NCBI RefSeq assembly: GCF_040049295.1
Contig: NZ_JBDZDQ010000001.1
Span: forward strand, 62,001-126,000
Direction of reading: 5' to 3'
DNA: 64,000 nucleotides
DNA from: Sphingomonas sp. KR3-1
GTDB lineage: Bacteria > Pseudomonadota > Alphaproteobacteria > Sphingomonadales > Sphingomonadaceae
Both the position numbers and the translations under genes were made by a program. Of this stretch, positions 54,656-62,401 are shown one piece after another. The notes beneath the pieces are model-generated. The model was not told the DNA's origin. It ran no database searches and saw only the letters and a list, made by a program, of their open reading frames with translations. The first letter of the stretch is position 1, and every line of letters starts with the position of its first letter.

Positions 54656-56101
54656 ATGACTCAAGCTTCCGATATCGTCGCCGACCTCGAGCGCCTCTAC
54701 AATGCCTCGGTCGATCGCCTCAAAGCCGCTCTGAACCGCTACATCCTCGACGGCACGCCGCCGGCGCCGGAGGATCGTGCCGATGGCAGCTTCGCCTATC
54801 CCGAGCTGCGCGTCACCTATCGCGGCGGCAACGACCGCAACCGCCCCACCCCGCGCCGCTCGTTCGGCCGGCTGGTCGAGGAAGGCGAATATCGCATCTC
54901 GGTCACCCGCCCGGCGATGTTCAGCCGCTACCTCACCGAGCAGCTGACCTTCCTGATCGAGGATTACGACGTCGAGGTCCATGCCGTCGCCGGGCGGCAG
55001 GAGATCCCCTTCCCCTATGTGCTCGATCCCGGCCACATCGCGGCGATGGACCAGATCTCGGTCACCGAGCTGGGCCGCCATTTCCCCGCGACCGAGCTGG
55101 CGCATATCGGCGACGAGATCGCCGACGGGCTGTGGATGTCGGTGGACGACACGCGCCCGCTGGCGCTGTTCGACGGGCTGCGCACCGATTTCTCGCTGGC
55201 CCGGCTGCGGCACTATACCGGCACGCCGGTCGAGCATTTCCAGCAATATATCCTGTTCACCAACTATCACCGCTATGTCGACGAGTTCGTCCGCTGGGCG
55301 GTCGACCAACTGGGCGACGGCAGCCGCTTCACCGGCGTCTCGGGCGCGGGCGGCGTGCTGGTCGAAGCCGGCGACGATACCGACCGGCTGCTCAACGACA
55401 CCTCGGCCTGGCGGCGGCACCAGATGCCCGCCTATCACCTGATGGCCAAGGACGGCACCGGCATCACCCTGGTCAATATCGGCGTGGGGCCCTCCAACGC
55501 GAAGACGATCACCGATCACCTCGCGGTGCTGCGCCCCGAGGCGTGGCTGATGATCGGCCATTGCGGCGGCCTGCGCCCGAGCCAGCGGATCGGCGACTAT
55601 GTGCTCGCCCACGCCTATCTGCGCGACGATCACATCATGGACGATGTGCTGCCCCCCGAGATCCCGATCCCCGCCATCGCCGAAGTGCAGCTTGCGCTCG
55701 CCCGCGCGGCGGAGACGGTTTCAGGCCAGTCCGGCGAGGAGCTCAAGCAGCGGCTGCGCACCGGCACGATCGTCACCACCGACGACCGCAACTGGGAGCT
55801 GCGCTACTCCAAGTCGGCGCTGCGCTTCTCGCTGAGCCGGGCTGTGGGCATCGACATGGAGAGCGCGACGCTGGCCGCCCAGGGCTATCGATTCAGGGTT
55901 CCCTACGGCACCCTGCTCTGCGTCTCGGACAAGCCGCTTCACGGCGAGCTCAAGCTGCCCGGCCAGGCCAACCTGTTCTACGAGCGCGCGATCGCCGAGC
56001 ATCTGAAGATCGGCATCGAGACCTGCGAGGAGCTGCGCCGCGAAGGCCCCCGCCTCCACTCGCGCAAGCTGCGCGCGTTCAACGAGCCGCCGTTCCGCTA
56101 A
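54656..56101 (+). CDS. amn: AMP nucleosidase
   Basis: A 481-residue enzyme that splits AMP into adenine and ribose 5-phosphate. The N-terminal regulatory domain (about 1-170) is followed by a nucleoside-phosphorylase-like catalytic domain with TGITLVNIGVGPSNAKTITDHLAVLRPEAWLMIGHCGG and AVGIDMESATLAAQGYRFRVPYGTLLCVSDKPLHG, the purine-binding region. The length is typical. The adenine produced could be used by the adenine deaminase at 27403. Confidence 0.93.
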   Translation: MTQASDIVADLERLYNASVDRLKAALNRYILDGTPPAPEDRADGSFAYPELRVTYRGGNDRNRPTPRRSFGRLVEEGEYRISVTRPAMFSRYLTEQLTFLIEDYDVEVHAVAGRQEIPFPYVLDPGHIAAMDQISVTELGRHFPATELAHIGDEIADGLWMSVDDTRPLALFDGLRTDFSLARLRHYTGTPVEHFQQYILFTNYHRYVDEFVRWAVDQLGDGSRFTGVSGAGGVLVEAGDDTDRLLNDTSAWRRHQMPAYHLMAKDGTGITLVNIGVGPSNAKTITDHLAVLRPEAWLMIGHCGGLRPSQRIGDYVLAHAYLRDDHIMDDVLPPEIPIPAIAEVQLALARAAETVSGQSGEELKQRLRTGTIVTTDDRNWELRYSKSALRFSLSRAVGIDMESATLAAQGYRFRVPYGTLLCVSDKPLHGELKLPGQANLFYERAIAEHLKIGIETCEELRREGPRLHSRKLRAFNEPPFR

Positions 56102-56179
56102 GCTACCCGCATGGGGGTGACGCAAGACGCGCACCCCGTGCTAGCGCTGGTGCGTTGAACCTTCTTGAGGAGACGGACG

Positions 56180-56311
56180 ATGATCGACCCCGAAGACCAG
56201 CAGGAAGAGCAGCCCCACGCCCACCAGGCCGACGGCACCGACAGCTCCGCCGAATGGGACGCGCAGATCGCCGACGAAGGCATGATCCCGGACAGCGATC
56301 CGCCGGCCTGA
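56180..56311 (+). CDS. Short acidic protein
   Basis: A 43-residue protein, MIDPEDQQEEQPHAHQADGT and so on to DSDPPA. It is very acidic. GAGGAG lies 8 bases before the ATG and codon use is GC-rich, supporting expression. It lies after amn in the same direction. The function is unknown. Confidence 0.5.
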   Translation: MIDPEDQQEEQPHAHQADGTDSSAEWDAQIADEGMIPDSDPPA

Positions 56312-56336
56312 GGCTCGGCGCATCGCTGGCATCTGG

Positions 56337-56360
56337 CCCTCTCCCCAAAAGGGGAGAGGG
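56337..56360. repeat. Perfect GC-rich hairpin
   Basis: CCCTCTCCCC (56337-56346) and GGGGAGAGGG (56351-56360) form a perfect 10-bp stem with an AAAA loop, close in composition to the arms of the paired repeats. It lies between the small acidic gene and the convergent SIMPL-like gene. Confidence 0.75.
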
Positions 56361-56385
56361 AGAAGAAAGGTACGCCCCAGCGCGC

Positions 56386-57132
56386 TTATTTGCTGAGCTG
56401 GAACTCTATCGCCAGGTTGGCCGATACGGTCACCGTGTCCGATCCCGCGCCCTGCTTGGGCGCGAACATGCCGATGATCTGGAGGAAGAAGCCCATCGAG
56501 CCGGCGACGATGTCCTGCCGCTCGCTGATCCGCGCGATCGCGGCGCGCTTGAGGCCCAGCGTGCTGGCATAGGCGGCGGCCTCGCCCTGCGCCTTGGCGA
56601 TGGCATCGGCCTTGGCCTGGCGGGTGGGGCCGACATAATCGTCGAGCAGCGCGATCACATCGGCATCCATCTTGCCGTTGTTGCTCTCGACAAGCGCCTT
56701 GGCACCGGTCGCGGCGGCGCGGGTGGGTGCGTCGAAGAACACCGTCTCGCTGGCGGTCGATTGCGGCTTCTCGTTGTCGTCGGCCGCCATGTCCATCGCG
56801 AAGCTGGTCTTGCTGCGGCCGCTGAACGCGGAAAACAGGCTGGCCAGCGGGTTGCCGCTGGCGCCCTCGATCGGCTGGCCTTCGCGGATGCCCTGCGCGG
56901 CGAGCAGCTGGATCAGTTTGGCGCGGTTGGCGGCCAGCGCGGCCTCGGCGGCCTTTTCGTCCGCCCCCTTGCCGGTGACCTTGACCGAGAAGCGGAAGCG
57001 CCTGGCCGGGACCACGACCTGCCCGGCCGAGAGGATCTCGACCACCACCGGCCCGTCGACGACCGGCGCGGCCTGGGCCATCGCCGCTTCCGGCGCGGCG
57101 ATCAGTGCGAGCGCGAAGGCATATTTGATCAT
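56386..57132 (-). CDS. SIMPL-domain exported protein
   Basis: A 248-residue protein with a signal peptide (MIKYAFALALIAAPEAAMAQ). Residues about 30-245 match the SIMPL (DUF541) family (VPARRFRFSVKVTGKGADEKAAEAALAANRAKLIQLLAAQGI, then QAKADAIAKAQGEAAAYASTLGLKRAAIARISE). Members are periplasmic or outer-membrane proteins of mixed function. A Shine-Dalgarno AAGGGAAG precedes the ATG at 57132. Confidence 0.75.
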   Translation of the reverse strand: MIKYAFALALIAAPEAAMAQAAPVVDGPVVVEILSAGQVVVPARRFRFSVKVTGKGADEKAAEAALAANRAKLIQLLAAQGIREGQPIEGASGNPLASLFSAFSGRSKTSFAMDMAADDNEKPQSTASETVFFDAPTRAAATGAKALVESNNGKMDADVIALLDDYVGPTRQAKADAIAKAQGEAAAYASTLGLKRAAIARISERQDIVAGSMGFFLQIIGMFAPKQGAGSDTVTVSANLAIEFQLSK

Positions 57133-57151
57133 GGCTCTTCCCTTCAAACTG

Positions 57152-57718
57152 TCAGTCGATCGTGGCGTTCGGACAGGCGCGGATGCGGATCGCCCGGCCA
57201 GCGGCGAGATCGAGCCGGAAGGCCGCCCGTCGCGCGATGAAGCTGCCTTCCGCCCTGCCCGGCGGCAAGCCGCTTTCTTCGGCCAGCACGCAGGTGTCGC
57301 GGCCAAGCGTGCCGAAGGCGATCCGCCGGTTCTCGATTGTCCCCAGGCGGGAAAGCCCGGCCAGCCCCTGCTCGATGTCCGCCTGCACCCGGTCGCGCGG
57401 GCCGGTCTCGCGGGGACCAAGCGTGCGAAGGGCGATCCGGGCGAAATGCGTGGTGCGCTCGACCAGCATGACCTTGCCGATATCGCGCAGCCATCGCACG
57501 TCGAGATACCGCTCGAAGCGCGTCAGCGGGCGATGCTGCACGCCCGGGCCCTGCAGCCAGGCGGTGGTGCGCATCGTCCTGTCGGGATCGGCCGCCACCG
57601 CCGACACCGTCCAGCGCCCGTCGGGCGAGCGCACGTGCCCGCCCCGGAACCCGTCAATGCCGGGGGTAGCCGGTGCGGCACCGGCCAATGCCAGTGCCGC
57701 GACCAGGCCGCGCTTCAC
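57152..57718 (-). CDS. Secreted hypothetical protein coupled to the M2 peptidase
   Basis: A 188-residue protein beginning MKRGLVAALALAGAAPATPG, a signal peptide. The mature part (GGHVRSPDGRWTVSAVAADPD) is beta-rich with Cys residues near the end. It starts with a GTG overlapping the M2 peptidase stop by 4 bases. No family is recognised. It probably works with the peptidase or is just coexpressed. Confidence 0.7.
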   Translation of the reverse strand: MKRGLVAALALAGAAPATPGIDGFRGGHVRSPDGRWTVSAVAADPDRTMRTTAWLQGPGVQHRPLTRFERYLDVRWLRDIGKVMLVERTTHFARIALRTLGPRETGPRDRVQADIEQGLAGLSRLGTIENRRIAFGTLGRDTCVLAEESGLPPGRAEGSFIARRAAFRLDLAAGRAIRIRACPNATID

Positions 57719-59529
57719 CACCCCTGGGGCTGGCCCTTGTTCTGCTGGTCGAGCCACTTCTTCAGCGGCGCGAAATATTCGGCCATCGCCTTGCCCGAGA
57801 TCTCGCGCGTGCCGGTGAATTCCTGCAGCGCATCGGGCCAGGGCTTGGACGCGCCCATCGCCAGCATCTTGTTCAGCTTCGCGCCGACTTCCTTGTTGCC
57901 ATAGAAGGAACAGCGGTGGAGCGGGCCCTTCCAGCCGGCCTGCTTGCATGCCGCCTGGTAGAACTGGAACTGGAGCACGCGGGCGAGGAAGTAGCGGGTA
58001 TAGGGCGTCGTCGCCGGGATGTGGAACTTGGCGCCCGGATCGAAGCGGGTCTCGTCGCGCGCCACCGGCGGCACGATGCCCTGGTATTGCAGGCGCAGCC
58101 TGTCCCAGCCGGCCTGGTAGCCATTGGTCGGGATCTGGCCCGAGAACACGCCCCAGCGCCATTTGTCGACGAGCAGGCCGAAGGGCAGGAACGCGACCTT
58201 GTCCATCGCCTGGCGGAGCAGCAGGCCGGTATCCTTGTCGGCGCTCGGGATCTGGCCCTTGTCGAGCAGGCCGATCTGGACGAGATAGTCGGGCGTGATC
58301 GACAGCGCGATGAAGTCGCCGATCGCCTCGTGGAAGCCGTCGTTCGCGCCGTCGATATAGAGCGGCGACTGCTGGTTGTAGGCGCGCTGGTAATAATTGT
58401 GGCCGAGCTCGTGGTGGATCGTCACGAAGTCGTCGGCATTGACCTTGATGCACATCTTGACGCGCAGATCGTCGACATTGTCGATGTCCCAGGCCGAGGC
58501 GTGGCAGACGACTTCGCGGTCGGCCGGCTTGGTGAACTGCGAGCGCTGCCAGAAGGTCTCGGGCAGCGGCTTGAAGCCGAGCGAGGAATAGAAGCCCTCG
58601 CCCGCCTGCACCATCTTGTGCGCGTCATAGCCCTTGGCCTTGAGCAGCTCGCCGACGTCATAGCCGACGCTGCCCGATCCCGCGGGTGCGACGATATCGT
58701 AGATGTTGCCCCATTCCTGCGCCCACATGTTGCCGAGCAGGTCGGCGCGGATCGGGCCGGTCTTGGGCTGGACGGCGTCGCCGTACTTCTCGTTGAGCTT
58801 GTGGCGGACATAGGTGTGGAGCGCGACGTAGAGCGGCTTGAGGTCGTCCCAGATCTTGTCGGTCATCGCCGCGAAGGCATCGGGGTCCATGTCGTAGCCC
58901 GAGCGCCACATCGCGCCGACATCGGCATAGCCGAGGCCCTTGGCGCCTTCGTTCGAGATGGTGACCAGCTTGGCGTAGTCGGGGCGCATCGGCGCGCCGA
59001 CATTGTCGTTCCAGCTCGTCCACATCTCCTTGAGCTTGGCCGGATCGCGGACCTCGCCCATCGCCGCCTCGATATCGCTGCCGTTGATCGGCTTGCCGTC
59101 GAGGCTGCCCTTGCCGGCGCCGTACATGCCGGTGATCTTGGCCGAGACCGCGGCGAGCTCGTCCGCGGCGCCGGTGCGCACCGGGGCGGGCAGCACGATC
59201 TTGTTGCGCAGCATGCCGAGCTTGCGGCTGGTGTCATAGTCGAGGCCGGCGACATTGGCGTATTTCGCCGCGCCGAGCGCGAGATCGACCTGGAGCTTGG
59301 TCAGCGTCGCCGCCTCGCGGGCGGTCATCGCCTCGGTGTCCTGGGTGATATAGGTGTCGTAGACCCACTCGGCGCGGGCCGCGACCACGCCCTGGGCGAA
59401 CAGCTTCGCCTCGGCATCGGCGACGAACGCCTTGGCCTCGGCGGCGCTGGGCGCGGTGGTCTGCGCACTTGCAGGCGCGACGACGAGGGCGGCCGCAAGC
59501 GCGAGCGCCGAAATACCGGTACGGATCAT
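57715..59529 (-). CDS. M2-family (ACE-like) metallopeptidase
   Basis: A 604-residue secreted zinc peptidase with signal peptide MIRTGISALALAAALVVAPASAQ. The zinc motif HELGH is at 373-377 (IHHELGHNYYQ), and the third ligand is in GFHEAIGD about 24 residues later. It is related to angiotensin-converting enzyme, a dipeptidyl carboxypeptidase, so it is expected to remove C-terminal dipeptides from oligopeptides. No physiological substrate is shown. It is coupled to the downstream 188-residue gene. Confidence 0.9.
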   Translation of the reverse strand: MIRTGISALALAAALVVAPASAQTTAPSAAEAKAFVADAEAKLFAQGVVAARAEWVYDTYITQDTEAMTAREAATLTKLQVDLALGAAKYANVAGLDYDTSRKLGMLRNKIVLPAPVRTGAADELAAVSAKITGMYGAGKGSLDGKPINGSDIEAAMGEVRDPAKLKEMWTSWNDNVGAPMRPDYAKLVTISNEGAKGLGYADVGAMWRSGYDMDPDAFAAMTDKIWDDLKPLYVALHTYVRHKLNEKYGDAVQPKTGPIRADLLGNMWAQEWGNIYDIVAPAGSGSVGYDVGELLKAKGYDAHKMVQAGEGFYSSLGFKPLPETFWQRSQFTKPADREVVCHASAWDIDNVDDLRVKMCIKVNADDFVTIHHELGHNYYQRAYNQQSPLYIDGANDGFHEAIGDFIALSITPDYLVQIGLLDKGQIPSADKDTGLLLRQAMDKVAFLPFGLLVDKWRWGVFSGQIPTNGYQAGWDRLRLQYQGIVPPVARDETRFDPGAKFHIPATTPYTRYFLARVLQFQFYQAACKQAGWKGPLHRCSFYGNKEVGAKLNKMLAMGASKPWPDALQEFTGTREISGKAMAEYFAPLKKWLDQQNKGQPQGW

Positions 59530-59583
59530 GGGAAGGCCCCTCTTATCTGGATGCGGGGACGATGCAGGCGCCGGCCGAACCGG

Positions 59584-60345
59584 TCAAGCCGCGAGGAAGT
59601 CGGCGATCGCCTCTCCGAGCTGGCGGTGGGTGACCGCGCTCATGTGGTTGCCCGGGATCTCGCGATATTCGCCGTGCGGCAGCAGCGCGGCGACTTCCTC
59701 GGCCGAGCCATTGTCGAAGTCCTGGTTGCCGCAGACGACGAGCACCGGCAGGTCGATCGCCGCGATCGCCTCGCGCGGCGTGTCGACAAAGGTGTTGAGG
59801 ATCAGCAGCAGCGCCTCGGGATCGCCGCCGGTGGTCTTGAGGAACGCCTCGGTCAGCCATTCCGAGCTACCGCGCTCGAAGCTGCCGAGATTGGTCAGCA
59901 CATTGCGGAAATAGGTGCCGCGCCCATCGGTGTGGACCAGCCCCTCGAGCCCGACGCCCGACAGGATCGCGCGGCGCGGGGTCGCGCCGTTGACCAGCAT
60001 CCGCGTGGTGGTGCGCGCGCCGAGCGAATAGCCGCCCAGGTCGTAATCGGTCAGGCCGAGATGCTCGATCAGCGCGAAGCCGTCGCGCATCAGCACGTCG
60101 GGGCCATAGGCGGCGGGATCGTGCGGCTTGTCGCTGAACCCGTGCGCGCGCAGATCGGGCATGATCACCCGGAAGCCCTTCTCCGCGACCTTCGCGGCAT
60201 GGCCATATTTGATCCAGTTGACCTGCGCGGTGGAGAAATAGCCGTGGATCAGCACCACCGGCCTGCCCTGTCCCATCTCGGTCCAGGCCAGCTCGACGCC
60301 GTCGAAGCTCTTGAAGCGGTGCGTTTCAGTCGGGAAGTCGGCCAA
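59584..60345 (-). CDS. Alpha/beta hydrolase
   Basis: A 253-residue enzyme with RPVVLIHGYFSTAQVNW (oxyanion region), the nucleophile elbow GGYSLGART (Ser near 113) and a C-terminal His in PGNHMSAVTHRQ. The acid is likely in CGNQDFD. The substrate cannot be told. A TTG at 60345 is chosen because the protein aligns from LADFPTETH; GGA lies shortly upstream. It overlaps the GFA gene end by 20 bases. Confidence 0.8.
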   Translation of the reverse strand: MADFPTETHRFKSFDGVELAWTEMGQGRPVVLIHGYFSTAQVNWIKYGHAAKVAEKGFRVIMPDLRAHGFSDKPHDPAAYGPDVLMRDGFALIEHLGLTDYDLGGYSLGARTTTRMLVNGATPRRAILSGVGLEGLVHTDGRGTYFRNVLTNLGSFERGSSEWLTEAFLKTTGGDPEALLLILNTFVDTPREAIAAIDLPVLVVCGNQDFDNGSAEEVAALLPHGEYREIPGNHMSAVTHRQLGEAIADFLAA

Positions 60346-60769
60346 CTTTTTCCATCCAGCGTTTGACGAGGCTCGGGTTCTCGTCGGTCCGTGATGCCGG
60401 GAGGTGGCTCGTGTCAAGCCAGGCCCGGTGCCAGCTCTCGCAGCCCGAATGCTCGGTGGGCACGAAGCGATCGGGATCGTCGAAGCTGCCGATGGTCAGG
60501 TCCATATAGGGATGCTCGTGCGCTTCGTAGGTGAGCGGTGTGCCGCAGTCCCGGCAGAAGCCGCGTTGCGCGACCGGCGAGCTGTCATAGCGATCGGGCT
60601 CGGTCTCCCAGCGGACATCGGCGCGCGGGAAGTTCTTGAACGCGATCGACACGCCGCCGGTGGCGCGCTGGCACATGCGGCAATGGCAGAGATACGCCTC
60701 GTCGTCGTCCACCTGCGCCGTGTAGCGGATGCGCCCGCACTGGCATCCGCCGGTCATCGCTTCGCCCAT
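60326..60769 (-). CDS. GFA-family zinc-binding protein (second copy)
   Basis: A 147-residue protein with zinc ligands in GGCQCGRIRY, CHCRMCQ and CRDCGTPL. It differs from the 36236 copy in sequence but has the same domain. GGAG lies 8 bases before the ATG at 60769. It diverges from the MarR gene; its stop overlaps the alpha/beta hydrolase start. Confidence 0.82.
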   Translation of the reverse strand: MGEAMTGGCQCGRIRYTAQVDDDEAYLCHCRMCQRATGGVSIAFKNFPRADVRWETEPDRYDSSPVAQRGFCRDCGTPLTYEAHEHPYMDLTIGSFDDPDRFVPTEHSGCESWHRAWLDTSHLPASRTDENPSLVKRWMEKVGRLPD

Positions 60770-60845
60770 CGTTTCGCTCCCTGCAATTGCTGCGTCGCAA
60801 AAAACAATCCGGTTGTGGTTTGAAATCCATGAGCATGCTTATTAT

Positions 60846-61301
60846 ATGCACACTATGTCCGAGAGTCTTGGGTTCCTGCTTAGCGATGTTTCGCGGCTGC
60901 TGCGCCGTCGTTTCGACGAGCGCGCCCGTGCGACCGGCGCGAGCGTGGCGCAGTGGCGCGTGCTCAAGCTGCTGGTCCGGCATCCCGGCGCGAACCAGGG
61001 GCAGCTCGCCGAATTGCTCGAAGTCGAGCCGATCACCGCCTGCCGGATGATCGACCGGCTCGAGGAAGCCGGCTTCGTCGAGCGCCGCCGCGATCCCAGC
61101 GACCGCCGGGCGTGGCGCATCCACCTTACCGAAAAGGCCGCCCCCGTGCTCGACGAGCTGCACGTGCTGGCGGCCGATTTGATCGAAGAGACGCTTCAGG
61201 GGTTCAACTCCAAACAGCGCGAAGAACTGATCGCGGCGCTCGAAGGGCTCCGCGCGAACCTGACCAACGTTCAAGAGGGCAAAGAGGCCGCACATGGCTG
61301 A
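60846..61301 (+). CDS. MarR-family regulator of the efflux operon
   Basis: A 151-residue winged-helix regulator: WRVLKLLVRHPGANQGQLAELLEVEPITACRMIDRLEEAGFVERRRDPSDRRAWRIHLT contains the recognition helix and wing. It is first in an operon with emrA and emrB (8-base overlap with emrA) and is the likely repressor, relieved by a drug or phenolic compound. The ATG at 60846 lacks a Shine-Dalgarno, and an ATG at 60855 is the alternative. GCAT (60833-60836) and ATGC (60846-60849) are an imperfect inverted repeat near the start. Confidence 0.88.
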   Translation: MHTMSESLGFLLSDVSRLLRRRFDERARATGASVAQWRVLKLLVRHPGANQGQLAELLEVEPITACRMIDRLEEAGFVERRRDPSDRRAWRIHLTEKAAPVLDELHVLAADLIEETLQGFNSKQREELIAALEGLRANLTNVQEGKEAAHG

Positions 61302-62400
61302 CGCAGAACCGAAGATCGAGAAGTCCGAAGCGACCAGGATCACCATGCCCAGCGAAGGCACCACCGTGCCCGAGGCGCCCGAGACCACCAAGCCGAAGCG
61401 CAGCCTGCTGCGCCCGCTGCTGATGTTCGGCGTGCCCGCGGTGCTGATCGCCATCGTGGCCTATTTCTACTTCACCGGCGGCGGCAGCGTCTCGACCGAC
61501 AATGCCTATGTCCAGCAGGACAAGAGCTCGGTCTCGACCGATGTCGCGGGCCGCATCGTCGAAGTCGGCGTGAAGGAGAACCAGACGGTCAAGGCCGGCG
61601 ACCTGCTCTTCCGCATCGATCCCGAGCCCTACAAGATCGCCGTGTCGCAGGCCCAGGCCGCGATCGCTGCGGCGCAGGTGCAGCTCAACACCGACCAGGT
61701 GAGCTCCGAGGGCAAGGGCGCCGACATCCAGGCCGCGCGCGACGTGATCGCCAACGCCCAGGAGAATTACGACCGCCAGGCCGCGCTGATGAAGCAGGGC
61801 TTCACCACCCGCGCCGCCTTCCAGGCCGCGCAGCATGCGCTCGAGCAGGGCCGCGCCCAGCTCCAGAACGCCGAGGCCAGCGCCGCCGAGGCGCGCGCCA
61901 AGATCGCCACCGGCGCCGCCGTCCCCGGCGAGAACCCGGCGATCGCCGCCGCCCGCGTCCAGCTTAGCAAGGCACTGCTCGACCTGCAGCGCACCACGGT
62001 GCGCGCGCCGGTGAGCGGCATCGTCAGCCAGACCAAGAGCCTGCAGGTGGGCCAGCAGATGATCACCGGCCTCGCTGCCGTGACGATCGTCTCGGACAAG
62101 CCGGCCTGGATCGACGCGAACTTCAAGGAAACCGACCTCAACAAGATGCGCGTCGGCCAGTGCTCGATCGTGACCTTCGACGCCTATCCGGGCCTGAAGC
62201 TGAAGGGCCATGTGGAATCGCTGGGCGCCGGCACCGGTTCGGAATTCTCGATGCTCCCGGCGCAGAACGCCAACGGCAACTGGGTGAAGGTCACCCAGCG
62301 CGTGCCGGTGCGCATCGCGATCGACGACAAGAGCCCGCGCGCGCTGATCGCCGGCCTCTCGGCAGACGTGAAGGTCGTCTTCAAGGGCGCCTGCAACTAA
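61294..62400 (+). CDS. emrA: EmrA-type membrane-fusion protein (HlyD family)
   Basis: A 368-residue periplasmic adaptor. One N-terminal membrane helix (LLMFGVPAVLIAIVAYFYF, about 43-61) is followed by the lipoyl half-domains (VSTDNAYVQQDKSSVSTDVAGRIVEVGVKENQTV), a coiled coil (about 115-220) and the second barrel (VRAPVSGIVSQTKSLQVGQQM). It links the inner-membrane pump EmrB to an outer-membrane channel. It overlaps the MarR gene by 8 bases and is one base before emrB. Confidence 0.9.
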   Translation: MADAEPKIEKSEATRITMPSEGTTVPEAPETTKPKRSLLRPLLMFGVPAVLIAIVAYFYFTGGGSVSTDNAYVQQDKSSVSTDVAGRIVEVGVKENQTVKAGDLLFRIDPEPYKIAVSQAQAAIAAAQVQLNTDQVSSEGKGADIQAARDVIANAQENYDRQAALMKQGFTTRAAFQAAQHALEQGRAQLQNAEASAAEARAKIATGAAVPGENPAIAAARVQLSKALLDLQRTTVRAPVSGIVSQTKSLQVGQQMITGLAAVTIVSDKPAWIDANFKETDLNKMRVGQCSIVTFDAYPGLKLKGHVESLGAGTGSEFSMLPAQNANGNWVKVTQRVPVRIAIDDKSPRALIAGLSADVKVVFKGACN

Positions 62401-62401
62401 T